Shown here one piece after another: positions 7,013-16,109 of a stretch of DNA of 47,111 bases. Each line of letters opens with the position of its first letter. The first letter of the stretch is position 1. Origin of the DNA: an uncultured Halomicronema sp. (GTDB lineage: Bacteria; Cyanobacteriota; Cyanobacteriia; Phormidesmidales; Phormidesmidaceae); contig CALCCA010000078.1 of NCBI GenBank assembly GCA_937899725.1, positions 1 through 47,111 on the forward strand. The letters run 5' to 3'. The notes beneath the pieces are model-generated. The model was not told the DNA's origin and did not search any database. It saw only the letters and a program-made list of their open reading frames with translations. The position numbers were made by a program, and so were the translations under genes.

Positions 7013-8539
7013 TTAACCGATGCCCAACCGCCCGGCTAAAGACGGCGTCAAGGGTAGCAGCGTCGCCAACGTCAAAAATAGGGCCAGCAGCCCCAAGGCC
7101 GCTCTGGCGTCATCGGGCTCAGTGATTTCGTTAGTGGCCGGCCGCTCTTGCTGGCGCTGCAAAAACAAAATCAGCACCGCCCAATACAGCGCTAGGGGAT
7201 TGGCTAAAGAGGCAATCGCCAGCAGCGCCACGGTGATGACGGTCACCCGGCCAGCGGTTTTGCGGCCATAAATTGCCTGCACAATGCGACCGCCATCTAA
7301 CTGACCGGCAGGCAACAAGTTGAGGGCGGTAATGATCAGCCCCAACCAGCCAATCAGCACAAAGGGGTGAACGTCAACCAAAGGCTCGGTCAGTGCTGCA
7401 CCCAAGATGATCTTGGCTAACGTGCCCACTAAAGCCGACCCCTGAAAAAACGCGACCGGTAGCTGAAACTCACTACCGGGATGGGAGAGCACAAACCCCA
7501 AAACCAGCAACACAAACGACAATAGGCCCCCGGCGGCTGGCCCCGCTAGGGCGACATCAAAGAGCACCGAACGGTTGGGCAAAACCGACTCAATGCGCGT
7601 CAGCGCTCCAAATGAGCCAATCTCCCAGGTGGGAATCAAAAATGGCCAGCTGAGCTTCACGTCACGGCGCTGCGCCATCAGCCAATGGCCGATTTCATGG
7701 GTGATCAAAATGGCCATCGTCCCTAGGGCAAAGGGCAGGGCAGCAGGCCACTTATCGGGGGCGGTCAGGAGGTCAAAGCCGAGCAAGATGCCGCTCGCTT
7801 CTAAGCAAGTTAGGAACGTCGCGATCGCGAGCAGTACCGCCGCCCCTTTTTGAAAAGCTGACAGCGGCTGAGGGTCGCGGCTTTTGGGTAGGGCGACGAT
7901 GACGGGTTTGCCCTGTGGGTCGGGCACTAAAAAGAGCCGATATCGCTGCTCTAGCCGGTCGTCTGCTAGGGCGGTGAGTTGGGCCAACGCTGCCTCGGGC
8001 TCGCCGCGGAGGTTGCCCTTAAAAATTGCCCCTTGGTCGTAGGACACGGTCTCAGTTCGAAAAAAGGTGTCAATGCCAAAGATCCCTTCTAACAGGGTCT
8101 GGTCTTCGGCTGGTAGCCGCACCTCTTCATCATCAGTGCTGGCCTTGGCGGGTTCGGCGGTAGGGTCAGCCTCGGCTGTCGCCGGTGAGGTGCTCATCGT
8201 CGCCGGAGCCCCCTGGTCGTGGGCCGGCTCATTGGCCGCCAGATCGGAGGCGACCATCGCGGTTTTCAGCTTTTGCATCGCGAGCTCGTCTTGCCCCAGC
8301 GCTCGCAGGCGACGACCCAGGTAGATGTAAATGCCGACGGAGGATACCACCAAAAACAGCACCCCGACTAAGTTGAAGTAGATGCCGAGGGTAAATGACC
8401 CAAAAAATAGCAGCCACGGCAGCATCAAGACGACGGACTGCAGCCAAGCCAAGAGACCAATTTTGCCCAGCGGTCGCGCTCGCACAAAGCCCCAGACCAG
8501 GAGGGCGATCGCAACTAAAAAGAGGAGTAACGTAACCAT
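7013..8539 (-). CDS. M50 site-2-type metalloprotease (EGY-like)
   Basis: An intramembrane zinc protease of 508 residues. Two N-terminal membrane segments (about 3-19 and 35-73) are followed by a Pro/Ala/Thr-rich linker (about 100-145) and a soluble domain (about 145-225). The protease core then begins: zinc motif HEIGH at 281-285 within ILITHEIGHWLMAQ, and the second zinc-side motif LLPAGQLDGGRI at about 410-420. Several membrane helices surround these. This arrangement matches plant and cyanobacterial EGY1/S2P proteases implicated in thylakoid development and stress signalling. It lies 181 bases downstream of prfB on the same strand. The substrate is unknown. Confidence 0.9.
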   Translation of the reverse strand: MVTLLLFLVAIALLVWGFVRARPLGKIGLLAWLQSVVLMLPWLLFFGSFTLGIYFNLVGVLFLVVSSVGIYIYLGRRLRALGQDELAMQKLKTAMVASDLAANEPAHDQGAPATMSTSPATAEADPTAEPAKASTDDEEVRLPAEDQTLLEGIFGIDTFFRTETVSYDQGAIFKGNLRGEPEAALAQLTALADDRLEQRYRLFLVPDPQGKPVIVALPKSRDPQPLSAFQKGAAVLLAIATFLTCLEASGILLGFDLLTAPDKWPAALPFALGTMAILITHEIGHWLMAQRRDVKLSWPFLIPTWEIGSFGALTRIESVLPNRSVLFDVALAGPAAGGLLSFVLLVLGFVLSHPGSEFQLPVAFFQGSALVGTLAKIILGAALTEPLVDVHPFVLIGWLGLIITALNLLPAGQLDGGRIVQAIYGRKTAGRVTVITVALLAIASLANPLALYWAVLILFLQRQQERPATNEITEPDDARAALGLLALFLTLATLLPLTPSLAGRLGIG

Positions 8540-8720
8540 GTCACTGACTAAATGGGGGAGCGCTAACGTTTCATCAATTTAACGGAGTCCTTGCTTCCAT
8601 ACCCTACAGGACGAGTGCGGATATCCCCAGCCGCGCTCGGGCAAGTCCGGATGGGAGCATCGAGGGCAAAGCACTGGCTTCGGGGGGAACGCCGCCCATT
8701 GAGCTTGACCAACCGCAGCA

Positions 8721-9846
8721 TTAAACGACCTCGGCGGCTACCGTTTGCGTATCTTTTCTCAAATAGGACTGAATAAACGGGTCTAAAGCGCCATCCATCA
8801 CGTCGGCGATCGCCGTGGTTTCTTCGCCGGTGCGCAAATCTTTCACCATTTGATAAGGGTGAAACACATAGTTGCGAATTTGGTTGCCCCAGGCCGCTTC
8901 GACCATATCGCCGCGAATCTCGGCAATGGCCTGAGCCTGTTGTTCTTGGGCAATGATTAGTAGCTTTGCCGTCAATAGGGCCATCGCCTTTTCCCGGTTT
9001 TGCAGCTGCGATCGCTCCTGAGTACACCGCACGGAAATGCCCGTAGGCAAATGGGTAATCCGCACGGCGGTTTCTACTTTGTTGACGTTTTGGCCGCCCG
9101 CGCCACCCGAGCGTGACGTTTTGATTTCCAAATCTTTATCGGGAATATCTAGCTCAATCGACTGATCCAGAATGGGCATGATCTCGACCCCGGCAAAGCT
9201 GGTTTGCCGCTTGCCGTTAGCGTTAAAGGGGGAAATGCGCACCAGCCGGTGGGTGCCTTTTTCGGCCTTGAGATAGCCAAAGGCATAGCGACCCTGAATT
9301 TCTAACGTGGCCGACTTGAGGCCCGCCTCTTCACCGTCTGACTGCTCTACCAACGCGACCTTGTAGCCTTGGCGTTCGGCCCAGCGGGTATACATGCGTA
9401 GCAGCATTTCGGCCCAGTCTTGGGCATCGGTGCCGCCCGCTCCAGCATTGATGGTGAGCACCGCCCCACTTTTGTCATACACCCCCGAGAGCAGCTGCTG
9501 TAGCTCCCAAGTGTCGAGCGCCTGAGTCATTTCGCTCAGCGTACTCTGAGCTTCGACGAGTAGCGTTTCGTCAGAGTCTTCTTCCAGCAGTTCTAAGATG
9601 GCTTCAGTATCGTCTAAACTGCCCTGCCAGGTTTTGAGCTGTTCTAGCTGCGCTTTATTGTCGTTTAGCTCCTGCAAAATCTGCTGGGCTCTGGCCTGGT
9701 CATCCCACAGCTCCGGTTGGGCTGCCAGTTGCTCTAAGTCTTTAATTCTGGCGGTAATCGCATCAACGTCAAAGATACTCCTGAGCGGTGCCCAGGCGCT
9801 GTGTCAACACGGCTAAATCGCGCTTCAAATCTGTCGTTTCCAACAT
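8721..9846 (-). CDS. prfB: peptide chain release factor 2, +1 programmed frameshift
   Basis: RF2 recognises UGA and UAA stop codons and triggers peptide release. The gene is in two frames. A 25-codon first frame starts at ATG 9846 ([10 protein letters not shown]) and ends at TGA 9769-9771; the long frame continues from 9770 with [12 protein letters not shown]. Joined, they give 374 residues. The SPF anticodon-mimic tripeptide falls at 205-207 and GGQ at 250-252, the same positions as in E. coli RF2. The local sequence around the TGA is the standard autoregulatory frameshift site, so this is not a sequencing error or pseudogene. A GPH symporter gene lies upstream and the M50 protease downstream, both on the same strand. 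Confidence 0.95.
9768..9783 (-). promoter_or_regulatory. prfB: prfB programmed +1 frameshift site
   Basis: Reading the minus strand: CAG GAG TAT CTT TGA C. The AGGAG Shine-Dalgarno-like element (9778-9782) stands three bases before the slippery CTT (9772-9774), which is followed by the in-frame TGA (9769-9771). This is the canonical bacterial arrangement: when RF2 is scarce the ribosome pauses at UGA, slips +1 on CUU and makes full-length RF2. Confidence 0.93.
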
Positions 9847-9995
9847 GGTCAATAGAACCCGTAGCGTAGTTTCCCATGCTAGAGCGATCGCGAGTGATCA
9901 GCAACTAACCATAGACTCAGATCGGTCAAATCCCAGTTAAGGATTTTGCTGCTCTATCTCCCCTGATTGCCTAACCTGGCATCCTACTGCCCCGG

Positions 9996-11408
9996 TCACA
10001 GCTCTTGCCCAGTGGGCGCATTGATGGTCAGCTTTTGCTGTCGTTTGTCGTGCAGGGCTAAGAGAATTTCTTGATGGCGCTGCCGATTAATCGGATAGCG
10101 ATAGGCAAACCAGACGCTGCACAGCAGCAAGACTGCGGGCAAGGGGCCAATCAGCAACCGAATTGTCCACAGAGCTACCGGCGGTTGGGTCGTCGCCTCT
10201 GCGGCAAAGCCGGTGAGGTCTAACAGCGTGCCCGAGGCGAATAGGGCCACGGCGATGCCGAGTTTCTGCAAAAACACCACCGCGCTAAAGTACAGCCCTT
10301 CGCGGCGCAATCCGGTTTGTAGCTCATCCAAATCCACCACGTCAGGCAGCATCGAGAACGGCACCATATACATCGTGGCGACGCCCGTGCCCGCAACCAT
10401 GCCCAGCAGATACATCATGACGACATCCCCCGGCTGCAGGGTCAGCAGCAGCAGCAGCGCTGCAATGGCTAAGGGCGCCCCCAGCATAAAGACCGTTCGT
10501 TTACCGCTTAGTCTCGCTACCCGCTCCCACACGAGCACCATGGCGATCGCCGTGCCCTGTACGGTCAGAGCCATGCGGGCAAAGTGACTTTCCGATAGGC
10601 CCATCCACGCGCTCACAAAATACGGCAGCATCACCGCCGTGAGTTGAATGCCAATCCAGCCGCACAGATAAAGCCCCAAAATCTTACGAAAAGCCCCATT
10701 TTTAAACACGCTGCGAATTTCTGAGAATAGTGAAGTTGTCTGCTTCTGCGTGTGAAGTTTGGGCCGGCTGGCGTGCACCAGCCAATACCGGCGATAGGTG
10801 CCCACCACGCAAATCAAAATCATGAATACAGCTGGGACGGCCGAGAGGCGACCCAGGAGATGGTATTGCGCTCTCGGATCGACCACATGATCAAACACGA
10901 TTTGGGCCATGACCAGACCCAAAATGCTGCCGCTAATGCTGAAGGCTGACTTCATGCCAATCAGCGCCGTGCGTTCGTCGTAGTCATCGGATAGTTCAGC
11001 CGCGAGAGTCGTATAAGGCAGCTGCACCGCCGTCAGCGAGGCAAAAGCAAACAGCGAGAGGATAGCATAGTAGGCAAAGAGGCCCCATTGCGTTTCGACT
11101 GGGGGAACCGTCCACAGCAGCACAAAGCAAATCGACAGCGGAACCGACCCGATCAGCATCCAGGGATAGCGCCGCCCTAAGGGCGATTCGGTGCGATCGC
11201 TTAACCAGCCCACCAGCGGGTCGTTGATCGCATCCCATAGGCGGCCAAACATGAGTACGCCCCCGGCCAGCGCCGGGCTCAAGCCCGCCACTGACGTAAA
11301 GAAATAGAGCAGAAAGAACGCTGACAAACTAGACGGTACCGCCGCTGCGAGTTCTCCGGTGCCGTAGGCTAACTTGACTGAAAAGGGTAAAGGCGGCAGT
11401 TTCCGCAA
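9996..11408 (-). CDS. MFS sugar:cation symporter, GPH (MelB-like) family
   Basis: The 470-residue protein has twelve predicted membrane helices. N-terminal KLAYGTGELAAAVPSS and the loop DPLVGWLSDRT followed by GRRYPWM are hallmarks of the glycoside-pentoside-hexuronide:cation symporter family, related to melibiose permease. Such proteins import sugars or glycosides with sodium or protons; the substrate cannot be told from sequence. A short basic tail follows the last helix. The start at 11408 (MRKLPPLPFSVK) fits the family. It is transcribed toward prfB, with about 150 bases between them. Confidence 0.85.
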   Translation of the reverse strand: MRKLPPLPFSVKLAYGTGELAAAVPSSLSAFFLLYFFTSVAGLSPALAGGVLMFGRLWDAINDPLVGWLSDRTESPLGRRYPWMLIGSVPLSICFVLLWTVPPVETQWGLFAYYAILSLFAFASLTAVQLPYTTLAAELSDDYDERTALIGMKSAFSISGSILGLVMAQIVFDHVVDPRAQYHLLGRLSAVPAVFMILICVVGTYRRYWLVHASRPKLHTQKQTTSLFSEIRSVFKNGAFRKILGLYLCGWIGIQLTAVMLPYFVSAWMGLSESHFARMALTVQGTAIAMVLVWERVARLSGKRTVFMLGAPLAIAALLLLLTLQPGDVVMMYLLGMVAGTGVATMYMVPFSMLPDVVDLDELQTGLRREGLYFSAVVFLQKLGIAVALFASGTLLDLTGFAAEATTQPPVALWTIRLLIGPLPAVLLLCSVWFAYRYPINRQRHQEILLALHDKRQQKLTINAPTGQEL

Positions 11409-11882
11409 GGCTGAGATCTCCTATTAGGGCATGACCGATATTCCCATACCGGCGCCGGCCATCATGTTCTAGTGGGGGCACCGCACCGGTCCCCCAACCG
11501 AGTTGCTCCGGCCTAGGTCATGAGGCCCGAGGACGGCGACCGTGGCCGGCAAGCAACATTCTGCAGACATCCCTGATGGTGTCGCCTGTACATAGCCTCT
11601 TTGCCCTGGCATCGAGCTGGCCCGATGACGACCCTGGCGACGGCAATAGCGGCTGGCGATGGCGATTAGCTCGGCGACTGCTTGCAGTGTAGCCCGACAC
11701 GATGGTTGGTTTCTGTTGTTGCCAACCGGTATCGTTGCGGCTATCAGCTCAATCCATTACAGAGAAGTGCCAGCGATCGCATAAAACCATGGCTAGCCGT
11801 CACCCATTGATTTTCGTCGCATGAACTGAGCTCTGTGGTAAATAACCATCAGTTCGCCATGGCTCAGCCCGATAAACTTGAC
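11409..11882. other. intergenic, no gene seen
   Basis: This 474-base stretch lies upstream of the symporter and downstream of the Cache kinase. A bulged hairpin near 11473-11497 pairs two runs of five G and five C. Short open frames on the minus strand have poor composition. I see no RNA gene. Confidence 0.4.
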
Positions 11883-14126
11883 TTATACCGTCGCCGGTAC
11901 TGAGGTCGCCGTGGGTACCGTTATGCCATCCGTCTCATTAGACGTTTGATGAATGGGAATCTGAATCACAAACTCGGTACCTTGATCCAGCGTGGAATCA
12001 CATTTCAGACCACCGCCATGTTTTTCGACCACAATGCTGTAGCTGATAGACATGCCCATGCCCGTGCCTTTGCCGAGCGGTTTGGTGGTGAAGAAGGGGT
12101 CAAAGACCCGCCGCTGCACTGGCTCAGTAATGCCTGGGCCGTTATCGGCGATGGTAATGCGAACCTGCTGATTTTCCAGCAGCGCTGTGGTGATTGTGAT
12201 GATGTTGGGATTGGCTTTAATCGCCGCTAGCGATCGCGATTCATTCATCTCCTCCAATGCATCCAATGCGTTAGAGAAGATATTCATAAACACCTGATTG
12301 AGCTGTCCGGCATAGCATTCCACGAGGGGCAGATCACCATACTGGCGAATGATTTCAACCGCTGGTTGCTCGGGTTGCGCTTTGAGGCGATGGTGCAAGA
12401 TGACCAGCGTGCTCTCCAGCCCTTCGTGAATATCGACCGATTTCATCTCGGCCTCATCCATGCGTGAGAAGTTACGGAGCGATAGGACAATCTGACGAAT
12501 CCGCTGAGTGCCTAACCGCATCGAGGCCAAGATTTTGGGCAAGTCCTCTTGCAAAAAGTCCACATCGGCATCTTCCAGGCTGTGCTGAACCGCTGAATCC
12601 GGTTCTGGATAATGCTGCTGAAACACGTCCACCACCTTCAACAGGGCCTGTGAGTACTCTTCCACATGGGTCAAGTTGCCGTAGATAAAATTGACGGGGT
12701 TGTTGATTTCGTGAGCCACGCCTGCCACCAACTGCCCCAAGCTCGACATTTTTTCGCCCTGAATCACCTGCAGTTGAGTTCGCTGCAACTCTGTGAGCGC
12801 GGCTTGTAACTCGGCAGTACGAGCCTTTACTCGATTTTCTAACTCGCCTTTGCTGGCTTCGATCACCGCAAACGATTCGCGTAACTGCTGAGCCATGTAA
12901 TTGAACGAATGGGCCAGTGTGTCGAGTTCCCGAATGCCACTATCACCCACCGCTTCATCGAGTGAGCCGGAGGCAATTTTTTGACTCGCAGCATTCAATT
13001 CTTTGACCGGGCGAGTAATATGCCGCGCCGTTATGAGGCCAAAGACGGTCGCCACGAAAAGAGCACCGCCGCACAGTAGAGCAGTGGTACGAGCATTCGC
13101 ATAGATCTGTCCCATAAACACCCGCTGCGGCACCGCCACCACAAACATCCAGTCGAGGCCGTAGTCATCTTGCCAAGGTTGAACCTCGACAAAATAGGTC
13201 TCGTCGTTCAGGTTCAGATGCAGATCTTGAGATTCCGAGAGCGTGACCAAGTCTGAGGCTTGCTGTAGGTACTGCGCAATGCCTTGAATCCTCTCGTCGG
13301 GACTGTTGATGGCGTTGATTCGTTGAATTTCACCATCGACCAGCTTGAAGGGATCCTGATCACCAGAGCTGGCAATCAGAGTGCCATCCCGCTCAACAAT
13401 AAAGACTTGACCCGCTTGACTGATTTCTAATTCCCGCAGGAAGTCGCTCAGCTTGAGCAAATGAATATCCGCTGCGATCATTCCCAGTAGTTGGTTATTA
13501 GCATCGTAAACTGGTCGTCCGGCAGAAGCCGTAATGTAGGGGTAACCATCTGGATGCATCCAGGTATAGATGCGCGACCAGGTCGGCTCTCCAGCGGCGA
13601 GCGGCTCGTTGTACCAAGCTTCGCTGAAGTTATCAAAGTCAAACGGTGCGTTGACCGACAGGCGATTGCCTTGCTCGTCAGTGGCATAGTTGAAGCCGTT
13701 ACCGGGAGAATTCTCAGACCAGTCGTCAATGGTGACCGTTTTGCCGTCGTAGCGAGCTGCCCCGGCCCCAGCCCCCGTCGTCAATCCATAGCCAACGTAG
13801 GTTAGGTCATAGGCCTGCATTTGCCGCCAAAAATACTGGGCCGTAGCTTCGCGATCGTTGAGGTCGAGCAGGCCCATCTGAATCGCATCGGCATTGATCT
13901 GATTGACCTGGTGGGGGATCGACAAATAATAATCCAAGCGACTATCAACGGTTTTAGTGACCTCGTTGATGAGCTCTTCTGCTAACTCCTCAACCGCTTG
14001 TTCACCCTTGCGGAACGAGATATAGCCGATTAGACCAACAGCTCCAAAAATCTGCAGCACAAAGGGCACAATCAGAAAAAGCTGCAGGGCTCTACCCCGA
14101 TCAGATATTCGCATTTTGGCAACCAC
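11883..14126 (-). CDS. Cache-domain sensor histidine kinase
   Basis: A 747-residue membrane sensor. Membrane segment 1 is at about 15-36. An extracytoplasmic region of about 300 residues (40-340) looks like a double Cache ligand-binding domain (SAGRPVYDANNQLLGMIAAD and FIVERDGTLIASS are typical). Segment 2 is at about 348-367, followed by HAMP (about 366-418) and a coiled-coil linker. The H-box is GQLVAGVAHEINNPVNF with His472, and the catalytic boxes are the N-box FSNALDAL, ADNGPGI, DPFFTTKP and GTGMGMSIS. It resembles the cyanobacterial hybrid-free kinases with the AHEINNP motif. No response regulator is adjacent, so it is an orphan kinase in this window. The start is the ATG at 14126; MRISDRGRALQ a few codons on is an alternative. 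Confidence 0.9.
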   Translation of the reverse strand: MVAKMRISDRGRALQLFLIVPFVLQIFGAVGLIGYISFRKGEQAVEELAEELINEVTKTVDSRLDYYLSIPHQVNQINADAIQMGLLDLNDREATAQYFWRQMQAYDLTYVGYGLTTGAGAGAARYDGKTVTIDDWSENSPGNGFNYATDEQGNRLSVNAPFDFDNFSEAWYNEPLAAGEPTWSRIYTWMHPDGYPYITASAGRPVYDANNQLLGMIAADIHLLKLSDFLRELEISQAGQVFIVERDGTLIASSGDQDPFKLVDGEIQRINAINSPDERIQGIAQYLQQASDLVTLSESQDLHLNLNDETYFVEVQPWQDDYGLDWMFVVAVPQRVFMGQIYANARTTALLCGGALFVATVFGLITARHITRPVKELNAASQKIASGSLDEAVGDSGIRELDTLAHSFNYMAQQLRESFAVIEASKGELENRVKARTAELQAALTELQRTQLQVIQGEKMSSLGQLVAGVAHEINNPVNFIYGNLTHVEEYSQALLKVVDVFQQHYPEPDSAVQHSLEDADVDFLQEDLPKILASMRLGTQRIRQIVLSLRNFSRMDEAEMKSVDIHEGLESTLVILHHRLKAQPEQPAVEIIRQYGDLPLVECYAGQLNQVFMNIFSNALDALEEMNESRSLAAIKANPNIITITTALLENQQVRITIADNGPGITEPVQRRVFDPFFTTKPLGKGTGMGMSISYSIVVEKHGGGLKCDSTLDQGTEFVIQIPIHQTSNETDGITVPTATSVPATV

Positions 14127-14485
14127 ATTAGACCATCGACGTCACTAGAAGAGTGCCCATTAACGAAAGCATAGTCAATCTAAAACAAATCTAAAATTGC
14201 GATAGTTTCTGTAAATCAATATTTTTAGGTTATTTTACTGACATGCCCAATCTTTTTGTCTTCATACCTAGATTGCACGGATGACGGCTTGGGAAATTCA
14301 GGAAATCTCATTACGACTGTTGATTTTTAGAACCTGGAAATCAACAATGTAGTGTATGAGCTGGTTAGACAAACTGTCTTGAGTAAAAGCACTGATGAAA
14401 GATCGTTGGCCAAGGCCAAACGGTCTCGAAAACTTACTGTTGCCAAACAGCATAGTAAAGAAGTGCCAGTTGCCAGAAACTCTCT
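14127..14485. other. AT-rich upstream region of the Cache kinase
   Basis: About 360 bases with no credible gene. The stretch 14155-14275 is conspicuously AT-rich and probably holds the promoter of the minus-strand kinase gene. No clear -10/-35 pair could be assigned. A 92-codon minus-strand frame (14298-14576) crosses palindromes and is not credible as a gene. Confidence 0.35.
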
Positions 14486-14642
14486 GAAATTCAAGAATTT
14501 CTAAAAGGGCGAAAAAAATCGCCCTTACTGCGGACATAAAGTCACCTAGAAGGGTGACTTGTCCTGACATCAACAACCCTGCTGAACATACTCAGAGGGG
14601 ATGTCTAAGCAAGGTATAGGATTTTACCTGAACATCCTCTCT
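14486..14642 (-). terminator. cascade of four hairpins downstream of the SET gene
   Basis: Four inverted repeats lie in 157 bases. They are 14486-14492/14495-14501 (7-base perfect arms), 14505-14512/14519-14526 (8-base perfect arms, homopolymer loop), 14539-14546/14553-14560 (8-base perfect arms) and 14594-14604/14632-14642 (11-base arms, one mismatch). Read on the minus strand, the second is a GC-rich stem ending in CTTTTAG, a plausible intrinsic terminator for the SET-gene transcript. The others could be mRNA 3'-end stabilisers or a structured RNA. Confidence 0.45.
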
Positions 14643-14663
14643 TTTGCAGAGCAAGACTGTGCC

Positions 14664-15134
14664 TCAAGCTGACACTTGAGCTTCTATACCCTTGCCAACT
14701 AAGTGTTCTAAGGCGGCACCACCAATATGGCGATTAATGAAGTAGCGACCTAACACATTTAGCGGCAAATCCCTTGCCCCTGAGATCGTGCCAATACAGT
14801 TGGCTGTGCCACACAGGCAGGTAAATGGCTCTGCCATCGCCCACTCCGTGCTGGGATAAAAGAAGGTCAGGTCTTCACCGGGTTGGATATCACGGATCGC
14901 TCGCAATTCCAGACTGGTCGCATCGATGATGACATTCGGATTGCAGCTGTGATTGAGATGAGCTAAGAAATGTTCTTCAATGCTCTCGTCTGAGTCAATT
15001 TGAACGCTTGTGTAGGTTCGTTCATCAGCAAAGCGATAGTTCGCGATGGTATGAAAAGCCGCGCCGCGCTGAATCGGCTGGGTTGTGGTCAGGCGCTTAC
15101 CTTTACCATCTGCCGCTGTTTGCACAATAAGCAT
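14664..15134 (-). CDS. SET-domain protein (putative lysine methyltransferase)
   Basis: This small protein (156 residues) carries a SET fold, which uses S-adenosylmethionine to methylate lysine. The signature NHSCNPN is at 61-67, the C-terminal SET segment GEDLTFFYP at 86-94, and a post-SET zinc cluster CLCGTANC (Cys106, Cys108, Cys113) that probably works with Cys64. I chose the ATG at 15134 (MLIVQTAADG) because GGAG precedes it and the fold begins there; an upstream ATG at 15221 adds 29 residues of poor composition. It is the second gene of a minus-strand unit, 117 bases after the helical protein gene. The substrate is unknown. Confidence 0.85.
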   Translation of the reverse strand: MLIVQTAADGKGKRLTTTQPIQRGAAFHTIANYRFADERTYTSVQIDSDESIEEHFLAHLNHSCNPNVIIDATSLELRAIRDIQPGEDLTFFYPSTEWAMAEPFTCLCGTANCIGTISGARDLPLNVLGRYFINRHIGGAALEHLVGKGIEAQVSA

Positions 15135-15251
15135 GTTGAGGAATCTCCGAAAGGGTGTGTGAAATGATTTACGAAATTTGGCAGCGTGACTGACTTGGCC
15201 GCCACGTGAGTGGTCGGGCAAGGTCGGGCTGCGACGAGGACTAAACAGGTA

Positions 15252-16109
15252 TTAAGCGGCCACAGAGAGCCCTGCATGCTCTCGAAGTTCTTGCTGGACT
15301 CGCTGGAAAAAGCGGGTTTGGATCGTGGCCAACTGACGGACACCTTGGCCTGCCCATGCCACAATTTGGCCCTCGGATACCGAGGAATAGCGAGTTGCAA
15401 GGTTCAATGCCTGAATCGCATCATCGGCATGGCCGAGTTCGACGCCTTCGGTTGTCGATGTGCCGTGAATCACGATCCAATACCAGGGGCTGACCGTGCC
15501 AGCTGCAAACCGGGCTTTATGCTGCTTGATAAACTGGCCGAAATCGCCCTCGCGTTGACCCGAAAAGAATATCGAGTTGATGATGCTAAACTCATTGCCG
15601 CCAATCGTTTCAGCGGCGGCGTGAAAGCCCATTGCCCGCACCATCTGCTCTAAGCTGTGAGGTTCTGCCTGATAAGCATCCTGCACGAATTGAGTCATGT
15701 CATCTAGCCAGCTTTCGGCCTGCATCACCCGCTCCACCGCCGCGTCAGAGAGCCCAGCGTACGCGGCCAACGCATCGAGTAGCGCATAGGCCAGCGTGCG
15801 ATGAGAAACGCCCGTGCGAGGATCCTGAAATTCTTCGATAGAAGCAGAAAAAACTTTGGCGGCAACGTCCATCCCACGGTTGCTGTGGCGGGCGATCGCG
15901 ACCTGTGGATCGCAGAATTGCTCACTGCGGCCAATGGTGCCACATAGGGTCGGTACTGAGTGACTGTAGGAGGCGCTGTACTTCACAAAGCGCTCCATGA
16001 ACAAGTGCATTAATTCAGGCGATGCGATCGCTGCTTGACAAGCACTTTTCATGGCAGCGTTGATATCATCAGCATTCAAATAAGCCTGAAAATCATCTAA
16101 CGTAATCAT
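15252..16109 (-). CDS. conserved-looking helical protein, possible heme-oxygenase-like metal enzyme
   Basis: The 285 residues are all-helical by eye, with no signal peptide or membrane segment. I do not recognise a named family with certainty. Several acidic and histidine residues are spaced as in heme-oxygenase-like diiron oxidases: Glu93 and His103 (ten apart, in EEFQDPRTGVSH), Glu167 in HAAAETIGG, and His215, Glu224 and His227 in IHGTSTTEGVELGHADD. This pattern is suggestive only; PqqC-like cofactorless members share the fold. GGGAG lies about 10 bases before the ATG at 16109. The SET gene follows, so the two are probably co-transcribed and act in one pathway. The substrate is unknown. Confidence 0.6.
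   Translation of the reverse strand: MITLDDFQAYLNADDINAAMKSACQAAIASPELMHLFMERFVKYSASYSHSVPTLCGTIGRSEQFCDPQVAIARHSNRGMDVAAKVFSASIEEFQDPRTGVSHRTLAYALLDALAAYAGLSDAAVERVMQAESWLDDMTQFVQDAYQAEPHSLEQMVRAMGFHAAAETIGGNEFSIINSIFFSGQREGDFGQFIKQHKARFAAGTVSPWYWIVIHGTSTTEGVELGHADDAIQALNLATRYSSVSEGQIVAWAGQGVRQLATIQTRFFQRVQQELREHAGLSVAA

Noticed and set aside
8563-9027. 154-codon minus-strand frame overlapping the 3' part of prfB
   Set aside because: It is in another frame over conserved RF2 sequence (the GGQ domain side) and has no independent support.
9769-9771. In-frame TGA near the start of prfB taken as a nonsense mutation
   Set aside because: The Shine-Dalgarno-like AGGAG and CTT before the TGA are the known programmed frameshift site, so the gene is intact.
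14298-14576. 92-codon minus-strand frame between the SET gene and the Cache kinase
   Set aside because: It runs through three palindromes, so its sequence is explained by hairpins rather than coding.
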